Source: an uncultured Odoribacter sp.
GTDB lineage: Bacteria > Bacteroidota > Bacteroidia > Bacteroidales > Marinifilaceae
Length of the DNA: 64,000 nucleotides
Assembly (NCBI GenBank): GCA_900544025.1
Contig: UQTM01000004.1
Coordinates: forward strand, 1-64,000
Direction of reading: 5' to 3'
Under the pieces are notes generated by a model. It ran no database searches. It was given only the letters and a program-made list of their open reading frames with translations, and was not told the origin of the DNA. A program made the translations under genes and the position numbers. Within the stretch, counting starts at the first letter, position 1, and every line of letters starts with the position of its first letter. Shown in pieces: positions 47,745-56,900 of this stretch.

Positions 47745-47776
47745 TTTGTTTAAATCGATCTGCATATATACATTTA
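47745..47776 (+). promoter_or_regulatory. Promoter of the NtrC-type regulator gene
   Basis: TTTG (47745-47748), 20-base spacer, TACATTTA (47769-47776), one mismatch from the Bacteroidetes consensus. The leader to the ATG at 47796 is about 13 bases. Confidence 0.5.
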
Positions 47777-47795
47777 CAAATAAATTCGGCACGAT

Positions 47796-49130
47796 ATGAT
47801 TTCAGATACTTTGCTTTTGGTCGATGATAACGAAGATGTATTGAACACCTTGGAATTGTTGCTTTGTGATGAATTCAAAGAAATACTCACCACCAACCGT
47901 CCCGACAACATTCTATCCTTGTTGTCGTCCCATCGGGTGGATGCAGTCGTGCTGGATATGAACTTCTCATCAGGAATAAACACAGGCAATGAAGGGCTTT
48001 ACTGGCTAAAACGTATTCATGAAATAAAACCGGAACTCCCGGTTATCATGCTTACAGCCTATGGAAATGTAGAATTGGCCGTAACCGCCCTCAAAAACGG
48101 AGCGGCCGATTTTATCCTCAAACCCTGGGAAAATCAAAAAATGATCGAAACCCTGCGTTCGGTCTGCCAAACACAACGGAAAAAAACGGAAAAGCCTCAA
48201 AATTCCTCCGCCCATAAACCGGAAACGATCATCGGTACCTCATCGGCTATGCAGAAATTATTCAGAATGGTACACCGGGTAGCCGCCACCGATGCCAATA
48301 TTTTGCTCACCGGAGAAAACGGCACGGGGAAAGAAGTGATCGCCAAAGAGATACACCGCCTTTCCAGCCGGAATCATCATCCTATGGTCGGCGTGGATAT
48401 GGGCGCAGTGAGCGAAACCCTGTTCGAAAGCGAGTTATTCGGACATGAGAAAGGGGCGTTCACCGATGCCAAAGAATGCAGGATCGGGAAATTTGAAGCG
48501 GCTTGCGGCAGTTCGCTCTTTTTAGACGAAATCGGAAACCTACCCTTGCCTTTGCAATCCAAATTATTAGCAGCTTTACAAAACCGGGAGATTGTCCGGA
48601 TAGGCAGCAATAAGAAAATTCCGATCGATATCCGGCTCATTTCCGCTACAAACAAGAATCTGCGGAATATGATCGGAGAAGGTACATTCCGGGAAGACCT
48701 GCTCTACCGCATCAATACCATTCAAATTGAAATCCCCCCACTCCGGGAAAGGGGGGGAGATATTCTGCTTCTGGCGGATTTCTTTTTCAATCGCTATACG
48801 GCCAAATACAATCGCCCGGAACTACGCCTGGACGAACGTGCCAAAGAAAAACTGCTGGCTTATCCCTGGCCGGGCAACGTGCGTGAACTCCAACATAATA
48901 TCGAACGTGCCGTGATCCTCTGCGAACAGGACACGGTCAAAGCAGACGACCTCATTGTGCAAAATACCCGGACAAGTTTCTCCACGAACACAACAAATCT
49001 CGAACAAATCGAACGCCAGGTGATCGAAACCACGATCGCCCGCAACAACGGTAACCTCAGTGTCAGCGCCGAACAGTTGGGAATTAGCCGGCAAACTCTG
49101 TACAATAAACTGAAACGCTATTTCTCATAA
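47796..49130 (+). CDS. NtrC-family response regulator with variant GAFTDA loop
   Basis: An enhancer-binding-type response regulator of 444 residues, divergent from the export operon and followed after 10 bases by its kinase. The receiver has Asp54 in VVLDMNFSSGINTGNEGL, with the loop extension found in a Bacteroidetes subgroup. The AAA+ domain has Walker A GENGTGKE (173-180) and Walker B SSLFLDEIGNL. The sigma54-contact loop reads GAFTDA (220-225) instead of GAFTGA. The C-terminal Fis-type HTH is VSAEQLGISRQTLYNKLKRY. It probably binds the three TGTC boxes in the intergenic region. The substitution leaves open whether it acts with sigma54. Confidence 0.92.
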   Translation: MISDTLLLVDDNEDVLNTLELLLCDEFKEILTTNRPDNILSLLSSHRVDAVVLDMNFSSGINTGNEGLYWLKRIHEIKPELPVIMLTAYGNVELAVTALKNGAADFILKPWENQKMIETLRSVCQTQRKKTEKPQNSSAHKPETIIGTSSAMQKLFRMVHRVAATDANILLTGENGTGKEVIAKEIHRLSSRNHHPMVGVDMGAVSETLFESELFGHEKGAFTDAKECRIGKFEAACGSSLFLDEIGNLPLPLQSKLLAALQNREIVRIGSNKKIPIDIRLISATNKNLRNMIGEGTFREDLLYRINTIQIEIPPLRERGGDILLLADFFFNRYTAKYNRPELRLDERAKEKLLAYPWPGNVRELQHNIERAVILCEQDTVKADDLIVQNTRTSFSTNTTNLEQIERQVIETTIARNNGNLSVSAEQLGISRQTLYNKLKRYFS

Positions 49131-49140
49131 TCCCGCGCTT

Positions 49141-50508
49141 ATGTTCAGCTACCGCCTATATATAAAGATCATTTTCAATATATTGCTGATCCTGTTGCTT
49201 TGCGGCGGAGGGATCACTCTGATTGTTTTCCGATGGGCGATTATTATCGGCATACTTCTTTTGATATGGGCAGTCCTGCAAACCCGGCATCTGGTGAACT
49301 TATTAAACGATACGAACAAACGGATAGCTTTCTTCTTCGATACGATAAAAGACAATGGCATCCAAAGCTATTATCCAGAACAAAACGTAAGACAGGAAGA
49401 GCGGCTCATGAACCGCACTTTTAACCGGATAAACCAGATCATTGCAGAGAATAAGTTACAGAATAGAAAACAGGAACTATTTTATAAAGCCCTGCTGGAA
49501 CACATCCCTTCGGGAATCCTCGCCTGGGACGGGCAGGGCAGAATACTGCTTGCCAACCGTGCCGCCTTACAACTTTTAGACTATCATTTCTTAAACCATA
49601 TCCGGCAAATAGAAGAGAAATACCCTGAATTCAATCAGATCACCACGTCGCAGGATTCCCGGCATCTTTCGGATATACGGATCGATACCGGACAAGGATA
49701 CCGGCAATTAGCCATTGTCCGCAGCCACATGGTTTTACAGGAACAACAAATCACCCTGCTCTCCTTGCAGGACATCCGCGAGCAGCTAAACGAAAAAGAA
49801 TCGGAATCGTGGATACGGCTGACCCATGTTCTGACTCACGAGATTATGAACTCGATCGCACCGATCACGTCCTTATCCGAAACCCTATCCTCCTATTTCG
49901 AAACCGACGGAATAGCCAAAAACAAAGACGAAATGTCCGACCAAACGATACAAAAAACCATAAAAGGACTGTCGATTGTGAAAAGAAGGGGTAAAAGCCT
50001 TTTGCATTTTGCCGAATCCTATCGCAAACTGACCTTCATCCCAACCCCGGTAATCCGCCCGTTCCCATTCGCAGAATTCGCAGACAACCTGCATCATTTA
50101 TTCCAACCGGAACTGGCTACAGAAAATGTCCGGCTGGAAATAAATATCGTTCCGCACAACCTGACGGTGTATGCAGACGAGGAACTGCTGTCACAGGTAA
50201 TCATCAACCTAATCAAAAATGCTTTACAAGCTTTAGAAGGCCGGACAGAAGGAATCATCCGTCTCGATGCCCGCAACGAATCCGGACAGACCTTCATCGA
50301 AGTCACAGACAACGGTCAAGGCATTCCTCCCGAAGTATTAAAAGATATTTTCGTACCTTTTTTCACAACCAAAGAAACAGGATCCGGCATCGGCCTGAGC
50401 CTCTCCCGCCAAATCATCCATCTGCACGGAGGCGAACTATCCGCCACCTCTATCCCCGCCCAAGAAACCCGTTTTTCTATCAGTCTGCCGATTTGCGGGA
50501 AACGATAA
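49141..50508 (+). CDS. Sensor histidine kinase (NtrB-like) paired with the NtrC-type regulator
   Basis: A kinase of 455 residues. The N-terminus has two adjacent membrane helices (~8-24 and ~27-45) with hardly any periplasmic loop, so it most likely senses a membrane or cytoplasmic cue. A PAS-like region follows (HIPSGILAWDGQGRILLANR). The phospho-acceptor is His233 in HVLTHEIMNSIAPITSLSET, and the ATP-binding domain shows QVIINLIKNALQAL, VTDNGQGIPPEV and GSGIGLSLSRQIIHLHGG. It is 10 bases downstream of its regulator, a co-transcribed pair, and ends at a terminator shared with the converging gene. Confidence 0.9.
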   Translation: MFSYRLYIKIIFNILLILLLCGGGITLIVFRWAIIIGILLLIWAVLQTRHLVNLLNDTNKRIAFFFDTIKDNGIQSYYPEQNVRQEERLMNRTFNRINQIIAENKLQNRKQELFYKALLEHIPSGILAWDGQGRILLANRAALQLLDYHFLNHIRQIEEKYPEFNQITTSQDSRHLSDIRIDTGQGYRQLAIVRSHMVLQEQQITLLSLQDIREQLNEKESESWIRLTHVLTHEIMNSIAPITSLSETLSSYFETDGIAKNKDEMSDQTIQKTIKGLSIVKRRGKSLLHFAESYRKLTFIPTPVIRPFPFAEFADNLHHLFQPELATENVRLEINIVPHNLTVYADEELLSQVIINLIKNALQALEGRTEGIIRLDARNESGQTFIEVTDNGQGIPPEVLKDIFVPFFTTKETGSGIGLSLSRQIIHLHGGELSATSIPAQETRFSISLPICGKR

Positions 50509-50520
50509 CCCTTTTAAAAG

Positions 50521-50569
50521 AAAAACACCGTCCACCCCAAAAGGAGCACACGGAGCAGACGGCGTTTTT
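50521..50569. terminator. Terminator between the kinase gene and the small secreted protein gene
   Basis: AAAAACACCGTC (50521-50532) pairs with GACGGCGTTTTT (50558-50569), with one mismatch, around a ~25-base loop. It lies between convergent stops, with A and T ends for both directions. Confidence 0.6.
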
Positions 50570-50589
50570 CACTTCCAACCCAGTATGGC

Positions 50590-50964
50590 TTATCCCCACA
50601 TCACCTTTTTCCAGGCAGATTGACAATCGCTTTTGACACATTGCCCGGTTTTATGGTAAATAAGGGTTAATTTTGAATGTCCATTTTCGATAATCAATTT
50701 ATAGGTATCATCAGAGCCCCGGTATGATTCACCGATCTTATAAGCCGCATACTTTATAGCCACTTCCGATTTCACAATCTGGGGTACTTCCGAAAGTCCT
50801 ACCCGGACAAATCTCGTTTGATTTTGTGCCAACACTTTTACATTTTCAGTACTCAAGGTATCATTCCCGGCAGCAGACGGAGCAGTTACCGAAGCAGAGG
50901 CAACCGGAATCATAAATAAAGTCGCTGCAATTAAGATCATTGTATTTTTTATCAAACTTTTCAT
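50590..50964 (-). CDS. Small secreted protein of unknown function
   Basis: A predicted exported protein of 124 residues. The ATG at 50962-50964 (MKSLIKNTMILIAATLF) gives a clear signal peptide ending near VASAS; the longer frame has no such feature. The mature part has a PepSY-like flavour: VGLSEVPQIVKSEVAIKYAAY then YKLIIENGHSKLTLIYHKTG, and ends with a Cys pair in GQCVKSDCQSAW. I do not recognise a defined family. It is a single gene that converges on the kinase gene. Two inverted repeats lie 130-215 bases upstream. Confidence 0.7.
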   Translation of the reverse strand: MKSLIKNTMILIAATLFMIPVASASVTAPSAAGNDTLSTENVKVLAQNQTRFVRVGLSEVPQIVKSEVAIKYAAYKIGESYRGSDDTYKLIIENGHSKLTLIYHKTGQCVKSDCQSAWKKVMWG

Positions 50965-51094
50965 GGCTTTGTATTTTTTATCTTTAAAAATCCGGCATAA
51001 ACAGCCGCGTTCTATAAAGCTTATTGAAAAATTTATGCCACAAACCGGAAAATTACACAATCAATTAATATACAATGACATACAAACAAATCGA

Positions 51095-51177
51095 TTTCCA
51101 TACGTTATGGAAACGTGTGGAACTTTTGTAGAAAACCGATTGAAAAATTGCGGAAAATATCCACACAAACCTGTGGA
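51095..51177. promoter_or_regulatory. Two inverted repeats upstream of the small secreted protein gene
   Basis: TTTCCATA-CGT-TATGGAAA (51095-51113) and TCCACA-CAAACC-TGTGGA (51160-51177) are both perfect. They lie in the ~270-base gap between the small secreted protein gene and the arginine-operon terminator, which otherwise holds nothing I can recognise. Operator function is a guess. Confidence 0.3.
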
Positions 51178-51230
51178 AAAAGGAAAGCTATCACCCGGAG
51201 CAAAAACACGTTTCACACATTTCACCCCAT

Positions 51231-51280
51231 AAAAAAAGTATTATCTTCCAGTTCCTTTAAAAACTGAAAAATAATACTTT
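51231..51280 (-). terminator. Terminator of the arginine operon
   Basis: AAAGTATTAT (51235-51244) pairs with ATAATACTTT (51271-51280), plus an inner CAGTT/AACTG stem. On the minus strand it is followed by a run of T, 23 bases past the argH stop. Confidence 0.8.
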
Positions 51281-51302
51281 ATCGTAGCACCAAACGATGC
51301 TC

Positions 51303-52640
51303 TTATTTCATTAATTGCTGTTCTGCATTTTTGATCTTTTCCGTATCCCAATCCTGCACATGCCGCTCGAATTTAGCTGCGATCTGATCCAGGCACAGAT
51401 TACCGATGCTTCCTTCATGGGTATGATGTAACGGACGCCGGGAATGACTTCCATATTCACCTGCCTGTACTTTCATTCCGATGGTTTTATAGGCTTCACG
51501 GAAAGGAACTCCGGCAGCCACCATATCGTTTACATCCTCCACGGTGAACAGGTAATTATAGCGTTCGTCCGATAATATATCGGTATTCAGTCCCATCTCT
51601 TTTAAGACAGTTCCCGTCATGAACAAGCAGTCGTTCAATTCTTTGAATGCCGGAAGGAAAATTTCCTTCGTCAATTGCATATCCCGGAAGTAACCGGACG
51701 TCAGATTGGCACAGATCATCGCCATTTGTCCCGGCAAAGATTGCAAACGATTCGACTTGGCACGGATCAATTCGAAAATATCGGGATTTTTCTTATGCGG
51801 CATAATACTCGACCCCGTGGTATATTTATCCGGAAGCTTTACAAATCCGAAATTACTGCAAGAATAAAGGCAAATATCGGCGGCCATTCTTCCCAATGTA
51901 GTAGCTACGGAAGCCAGAGCAAACAATACATTCTTTTCCATTTTCCCCCTTTGCATCTGAGCGTAAACGGAATTATAAGCCAAATCGTCGAATCCTAGCA
52001 ACCGGGTGGTCATCGTACGGTTTAAAGGCACGGAAGAACCGTATCCTGCACCGGAACCCAAGGGATTGGTATTTACTATATCGTAAGCAGCTTTCAGTAA
52101 TAACACATCGTCTGCCAAAGATTCTGCATAGGCGCTGAACCACATCCCGAAAGAAGACGGCATCGCCACCTGTAAGTGGGTATAACCCGGCATCAATATC
52201 TCTTTATTTTCTTCCGCTTTAGCCAATAGCAAGCGGAACAACTGCTCAACCCCTTCCAGCACTTCAACCAAAGCAGAACGGGTAAACAATTTCAAATCGA
52301 TCAATACCTGATCGTTCCGGGAACGCCCGGTATGTATCTTTTTTCCTGCCTCTCCGCATTTCTGCGTCAGCAGATATTCGATTTCCGAATGTACATCTTC
52401 TATCCCCTCTTCAATCCGGAAATTTCCGGCTTCTACTTCTCTGAATATCTCTTTTAAAGCTTGTTCCAACATTTCCAACTCTTCTCCGGTAATCAGCCCG
52501 ATGGAATGCAACATTTTTAAATGTGCCATATTTCCCAGCACGTCGGCCTTAGCCAGCATAACATCGAGTTCCTTATCCTTACCGATCGTAAATGATTCCG
52601 TAAAACCGTCTATATCATAACCTTTGTCCCAAAGTTTCAT
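51303..52640 (-). CDS. argH: Argininosuccinate lyase
   Basis: ArgH of 445 residues, the last arginine step, splitting argininosuccinate to arginine and fumarate. The fumarase/lyase superfamily signature is GSSIMPHKKNPDIFEL, with the earlier conserved segments HTGRSRNDQVLIDLKLF and MPGYTHLQVAMP. Length is typical. It is the last gene of the arginine operon, 105 bases after the deacylase gene, followed by a terminator. Confidence 0.96.
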   Translation of the reverse strand: MKLWDKGYDIDGFTESFTIGKDKELDVMLAKADVLGNMAHLKMLHSIGLITGEELEMLEQALKEIFREVEAGNFRIEEGIEDVHSEIEYLLTQKCGEAGKKIHTGRSRNDQVLIDLKLFTRSALVEVLEGVEQLFRLLLAKAEENKEILMPGYTHLQVAMPSSFGMWFSAYAESLADDVLLLKAAYDIVNTNPLGSGAGYGSSVPLNRTMTTRLLGFDDLAYNSVYAQMQRGKMEKNVLFALASVATTLGRMAADICLYSCSNFGFVKLPDKYTTGSSIMPHKKNPDIFELIRAKSNRLQSLPGQMAMICANLTSGYFRDMQLTKEIFLPAFKELNDCLFMTGTVLKEMGLNTDILSDERYNYLFTVEDVNDMVAAGVPFREAYKTIGMKVQAGEYGSHSRRPLHHTHEGSIGNLCLDQIAAKFERHVQDWDTEKIKNAEQQLMK

Positions 52641-52745
52641 AACCTGTTATTTTTAATGATAATGCTTCCTGTTTTTCTAATACAGCCCGAAAATCCCTGC
52701 CGGAAAAGACTTATTTGCCTTTCTTCAAAAACGCTTTCCGGTTTA

Positions 52746-53801
52746 TCAGAACAAGCTGCAATTATCCAACAAATTTATAAAAATATCGATTCCCTCCTCG
52801 ATCTCCTGCAAATGGATATACTCATTTGCAGTGTGGCTACGGGCACTATCGCCCGGCCCTATTTTCAAAGAAGTAAAAGGAATCACAGCCTGATTGGAAG
52901 TCGTCGGCGAACCATAAGTAATCCGTCCCAACTCTTTACAACGCTTCACCACCGGATGATCTTCCGGAATGGACGAAGAATTTAAGGAAAACGAACGCGG
53001 CAGCACCTCGGCTTTTACATGCTGCTTTATGATTTCGAACACTTCCTGATTGGAATAATGTTCATTGATACGGATATCCACCATAAATTTGCATTCGGCA
53101 GGCACCACATTATGAAGCGTTCCGGCATTGATTCCCGTCACCGTCATTTTCACTTTTCCTAATAAAGGCGATTCTTTATCGAATTGATAAGTCCGAAACC
53201 ATTCCACGTCGGGCAAAGCTTCGTAAATAGCATTGACCCCCTCGTTCCGGGCTGCATGTCCCGATTTTCCTTTTGCAACGCAATCTATCACCATCAATCC
53301 TTTTTCAGCAATAGCAGCCTGCATTCCGGTAGGCTCTCCCACCAATGCCAGATCGACATGCCCCAATTCATTCAGCACGCTTTGTATTCCGCCCTTTCCG
53401 GTATTCTCTTCCTCGGCCGAAGCCAGCCAGATTAAATTATAAGACTGGGACTTTGCCGTGAGATGCAAAAAAGCCGTCAGCATGGAAACGACACTTCCGC
53501 CTGTGTCATTGCTGCCTAACCCGAATAACTTACCGTCTTTCACCACCGGAGTAAACGGATCGGTATCCCAACTTCCGTTCGGCCTCACCGTATCGATATG
53601 TGCATCCAATAAAATAACCGGTTTGTTTTCGTCCCAATCCTTCGATTTCGCCCAAACATTATTCCCTTTACGAGAAGCAGTATATCCATGTTTTTGGAGT
53701 GTTTCCACCATTAAATCGGCCACCTTTCCTTCCTCCCGGCTAAAAGACGGGATAGAAATCATCTTTTTCAGCAACTCTATTGCGTCTGTCTTCGTCATCA
53801 T
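52746..53801 (-). CDS. M20-family deacylase of arginine synthesis (ArgE-like)
   Basis: A zinc-dependent M20 peptidase-family deacylase of 351 residues. Metal ligands are in LLDAHIDTVRP, LGSNDTGGSVVSM (Asp) and WLASAEEENTGKGG (Glu-Glu); a dimerisation domain follows (GKSGHAARNEGVNAIYEA). It occupies the slot of argE in the arginine operon. In Bacteroides the pathway is known to use N-succinylated or N-acetylated intermediates and to deacylate the citrulline derivative; which acyl group this enzyme removes cannot be seen. Spacing to argB is 16 bases. Confidence 0.85.
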   Translation of the reverse strand: MMTKTDAIELLKKMISIPSFSREEGKVADLMVETLQKHGYTASRKGNNVWAKSKDWDENKPVILLDAHIDTVRPNGSWDTDPFTPVVKDGKLFGLGSNDTGGSVVSMLTAFLHLTAKSQSYNLIWLASAEEENTGKGGIQSVLNELGHVDLALVGEPTGMQAAIAEKGLMVIDCVAKGKSGHAARNEGVNAIYEALPDVEWFRTYQFDKESPLLGKVKMTVTGINAGTLHNVVPAECKFMVDIRINEHYSNQEVFEIIKQHVKAEVLPRSFSLNSSSIPEDHPVVKRCKELGRITYGSPTTSNQAVIPFTSLKIGPGDSARSHTANEYIHLQEIEEGIDIFINLLDNCSLF

Positions 53802-53817
53802 ATCAAACTTCTATTAA

Positions 53818-54579
53818 TTATTCGCCCACAATTACGGTTCCCCCCGTCAGATTGTCGGGATTAGTCAGCCGTACCGATTTAACTCCGGCATCGATCGTCT
53901 TAAAGGCATTCTCCAACTTAGGCATCATTCCCGAATGGATTACGCCCTGAGTTGCATATTCCTGGTACCGTATCCGGTCGATGGAAGGAATCACAGAGCT
54001 TTCATCGTCCACATCGGTCAAAACTCCCGGCTTATCGAAACAAAAAACCAACTCGACCTCGTACAAACGGCTTAAAGCGATAGCCACGGCCGAAGCCACG
54101 CTATCGGCATTGGTATTCAGTAATTGCCCGGATAAATCGAACGTGATCGGCGATACCACGGGCATTATTTTTTTATCCAACAGATAAGCCAGATTTTCAG
54201 CCTTTACCCGATCGATATCCCCCACAAAACCCCAATCGATATCTTTCACTTCCCGTTTGTGCGACACGACAATCCCCATATCGCATCCCGATAATCCGCA
54301 AGCGTTCACCCCTCTGGCCTGCAAAGCCGCCACCACTTTTTTATTCGCCAGCCCGGCGTATGCCATAATCGTCACATCCAATGTTTCCCGGTCGGTAATC
54401 CGTCGTCCGTCGTGCATACGGGTTTCGATCCCCAAACGGGCAGAAAGCTGCCCTGCCAGGCTTCCTCCACCGTGTACCAAAACACAATCGGGATAAAGAT
54501 CCATCAATTTATCACACAATTCATCGAGTACCGCCTCATTCTCGATCAGCTTACCGCCGATTTTTATCACTTTAACCAT
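53818..54579 (-). CDS. argB: N-acetylglutamate kinase (N-acylglutamate kinase)
   Basis: An amino-acid kinase of 253 residues that phosphorylates N-acylglutamate, the second arginine step. I use the ATG at 54577-54579 (MVKVIKIGGKLIEN); the longer frame opens with TTG and would overlap argD. Motifs are VIKIGGKLI, VLVHGGGSLAGQLSARLGI (phosphate and substrate loop), and the C-terminal IHSGMMPKLENAFKTI. It lacks the N-terminal helix linked with arginine-sensitive hexameric enzymes. It starts 28 bases after argD. Confidence 0.93.
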   Translation of the reverse strand: MVKVIKIGGKLIENEAVLDELCDKLMDLYPDCVLVHGGGSLAGQLSARLGIETRMHDGRRITDRETLDVTIMAYAGLANKKVVAALQARGVNACGLSGCDMGIVVSHKREVKDIDWGFVGDIDRVKAENLAYLLDKKIMPVVSPITFDLSGQLLNTNADSVASAVAIALSRLYEVELVFCFDKPGVLTDVDDESSVIPSIDRIRYQEYATQGVIHSGMMPKLENAFKTIDAGVKSVRLTNPDNLTGGTVIVGE

Positions 54580-54607
54580 AAGATTATCTTTATCGGGTGA
54601 TACGGTC

Positions 54608-55744
54608 TTAATTAAAACTTGCAATCACTTGTTTAAATGCGTCCAGAAACTCGTCCGCTTCTTTCCGGGTAATGACCAGAGGCGGCAATAAACGCAACGT
54701 GTTTTTCCCGCTATACCCTGTCATCACGTGAAATTTGCTTATCAGTTTTTTCCGGAATTCAGATTGAGGTACTTCCAAATCCACCCCGATCATCAAACCT
54801 TCCCCCCGGACTTCCGTCACGCCTTTCACCTTTTTCAATTCGTGGATCATATATTTCCCCAACCCGGCCGCATTATTCAGCAGATATTCCCGGTTAATCA
54901 CTTCCAACACGGCCAAAGCTGCCGCACATGCCAAATGGCTCCCTCCGAAAGTGGTTCCCAGCATTCCTTTTTTAGCCGCAATCTTAGGGGTAATCAATAA
55001 CCCGGCCATCGGGAAACCGTTCCCTATGCCTTTTGCCATAGTAATTATATCCGGTTTTACTCCGGCATACTGATGAGCGAAAAACTTACCGGTACGTCCG
55101 TAACCGGACTGTATTTCGTCGAGAATCATCACAGTTTCGGTTTCATCGCATATTTCCCGCATCTTTTTCAGGAAACTTTCAGCAGGAACGCGGATTCCCC
55201 CGACTCCTTGAATACCTTCGACGATCACGGCTGCATATTCCCCTGTCGCCAATTCTTTCTCCAAAGCTTTTTCATCATTCAACGGAATGAAAGTAACCTT
55301 GTGACATTGATTCAAAGGTGCCTGGATATTGGGATTGTCGGTCACAGCCACCGCTGCGCTGGTACGCCCGTGAAAAGCGCCTTTCATAGCCAGCACTTTA
55401 TCGCGTCCGGTCACAAACGAAGCCAGCTTCAAAGCATTCTCGTTCGCTTCCGCTCCGCTATTGCATAAGAACAAATGATAATCGTCGTATCCCGAAGTTT
55501 TACACAACTGTTCCGCCAGCTCCACTTGTAAAGAATTAATTACAGCATTGGAATAAAAACCGATTTTACTTAGCTGCTTACCGATTTTATCTACATAAAC
55601 AGGGTGGCAATGTCCTATCGATATTACGGCATGCCCGCCATAAAAATCAAGATATTTTTCACCTTTTTTATCCCAAAGATAGGCTCCTTTGGCCTCTACC
55701 GGCTCTACATCCAGTAAATCGTAAACTTCAAACAGATTATTCAT
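54608..55744 (-). CDS. argD: Acylornithine aminotransferase
   Basis: A PLP-dependent class III aminotransferase of 378 residues that makes N-acylornithine from the semialdehyde. The PLP Asp is in MILDEIQSGYGRTGKFFAHQ and the Schiff-base Lys is in ITMAKGIGNGFPMAGLLI. The neighbouring segment CNSGAEANENALKLA is typical. Homologues act on acetyl- or succinyl-ornithine; the acyl group is not resolved by sequence. It is separated from argC by 175 bases that contain a perfect hairpin just upstream of its start. Confidence 0.93.
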   Translation of the reverse strand: MNNLFEVYDLLDVEPVEAKGAYLWDKKGEKYLDFYGGHAVISIGHCHPVYVDKIGKQLSKIGFYSNAVINSLQVELAEQLCKTSGYDDYHLFLCNSGAEANENALKLASFVTGRDKVLAMKGAFHGRTSAAVAVTDNPNIQAPLNQCHKVTFIPLNDEKALEKELATGEYAAVIVEGIQGVGGIRVPAESFLKKMREICDETETVMILDEIQSGYGRTGKFFAHQYAGVKPDIITMAKGIGNGFPMAGLLITPKIAAKKGMLGTTFGGSHLACAAALAVLEVINREYLLNNAAGLGKYMIHELKKVKGVTEVRGEGLMIGVDLEVPQSEFRKKLISKFHVMTGYSGKNTLRLLPPLVITRKEADEFLDAFKQVIASFN

Positions 55745-55756
55745 GATCTCAGATTT

Positions 55757-55773
55757 TAAGTCGCTCCGACTTA
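55757..55773 (-). other. Hairpin just upstream of the argD start
   Basis: TAAGTCG (55757-55763) and CGACTTA (55767-55773) form a perfect 7-bp stem with a 3-base loop, 12 bases before the argD ATG on the minus strand. It sits in the ribosome-binding region and may limit argD translation or mark an mRNA end. Confidence 0.4.
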
Positions 55774-55919
55774 TTCAACTTATTTACTTTTCAAAAAGAA
55801 AGAGCACATCCGAAACGTGCCCTACTAACATTTTTGAAACTTTTAAATTGAAGATTATACGGAAAACTACAAATACAGCTCCCGATAATCGACAATTTAA
55901 AATTCTCAAAGAAACTCAT

Positions 55920-56879
55920 TTAAAAGTAATTGGCTTTTAATTTAAGTCCCATGGTTTCCTCCAGTCCAAACAATAGGTTCATATTCTGAACTGCCTGGCC
56001 GGAAGCTCCTTTCAACAGGTTGTCGATAACCGAAGTGATCAGCACCTTATTCCCCTGTTTACAGATATTGATATAGCAGTAGTTAGTGTTTACAACTTGT
56101 TTCATATACAACGGCTGGTCGCTGATACACACGAACGGATGACCGTTGTAATATTCCTTATAAAGATTTACGATTTTCTCAACCTCCATTTCCGTACGGA
56201 TAACAATATCCGACATAATTCCTCTGGAGTGGCATCCTCTGACAGGCACAAAAGCAATGTCGAAAGCATTCGTCGCCCCGGCTTTCACCAAAGTTTCGCC
56301 GATCTCTCCCAGATGCTGGTGAGTAAATACCTTATAGTTGGAAAGATTGTCGTTTCGATTACTAAAATGAGTATCGTTGGTAGGTTTCTGCCCCGCTCCC
56401 GTAGAACCCGTAACACCGAATACCGATATTTCAGAGGGCAATCGATTTGCCTTCGCCAATGGCAACAATCCTAATTCGATCGAAGTGGCGAAACAACCGG
56501 GATTAGCGATATACTTACTTTGGGCGATAACACTCCGGGACAGTTCCGGTAAGCCATATACAAATTCCCCCGCATCCTTAGCCAAACGGAAGTCATTTCC
56601 CAAATCGATCACTTTCACTTTTTCAGGCAGAGGATGTGTATTCAGGAATTCGGCAGAAACACCGTGTCCCATACATAAAAACAACACATCGATATCCGCG
56701 AAATCAATATCGGAAAAAACCAAACCGGAATGCAGCAAATCTCCATGTACCTTATAAACGGCTTCTCCTTTGTGCGATTCGCTTTGTATGTATTTCAATT
56801 CCGCTTCGGGATGATTAATCAATAACCGGATCAATTCTCCGGCAGTATATCCAGCACCACCAGCAATAGCAACCTTCAT
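55920..56879 (-). CDS. argC: N-acyl-gamma-glutamyl-phosphate reductase
   Basis: ArgC of 319 residues reduces N-acylglutamyl phosphate to the semialdehyde with NADPH. The Rossmann motif is VAIAGGAGYTAGELIRLL and the catalytic Cys is in YIANPGCFATSIELGLLPL. Further conserved blocks are GVTGSTGAGQKP and FVPVRGCHSRGI. It is the third gene of the arginine operon, 92 bases after argG with a stable hairpin in between. Confidence 0.95.
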   Translation of the reverse strand: MKVAIAGGAGYTAGELIRLLINHPEAELKYIQSESHKGEAVYKVHGDLLHSGLVFSDIDFADIDVLFLCMGHGVSAEFLNTHPLPEKVKVIDLGNDFRLAKDAGEFVYGLPELSRSVIAQSKYIANPGCFATSIELGLLPLAKANRLPSEISVFGVTGSTGAGQKPTNDTHFSNRNDNLSNYKVFTHQHLGEIGETLVKAGATNAFDIAFVPVRGCHSRGIMSDIVIRTEMEVEKIVNLYKEYYNGHPFVCISDQPLYMKQVVNTNYCYINICKQGNKVLITSVIDNLLKGASGQAVQNMNLLFGLEETMGLKLKANYF

Positions 56880-56900
56880 AAATTCAATTTTTCGATTATC

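Noticed and set aside
51111..51180. TGTGGA/TCCACA sequences resembling DnaA boxes, possible oriC
   Set aside because: Only near matches to TTATCCACA, no AT-rich unwinding region beside them, no dnaA or other origin genes, and no strand switch of gene direction centred here.
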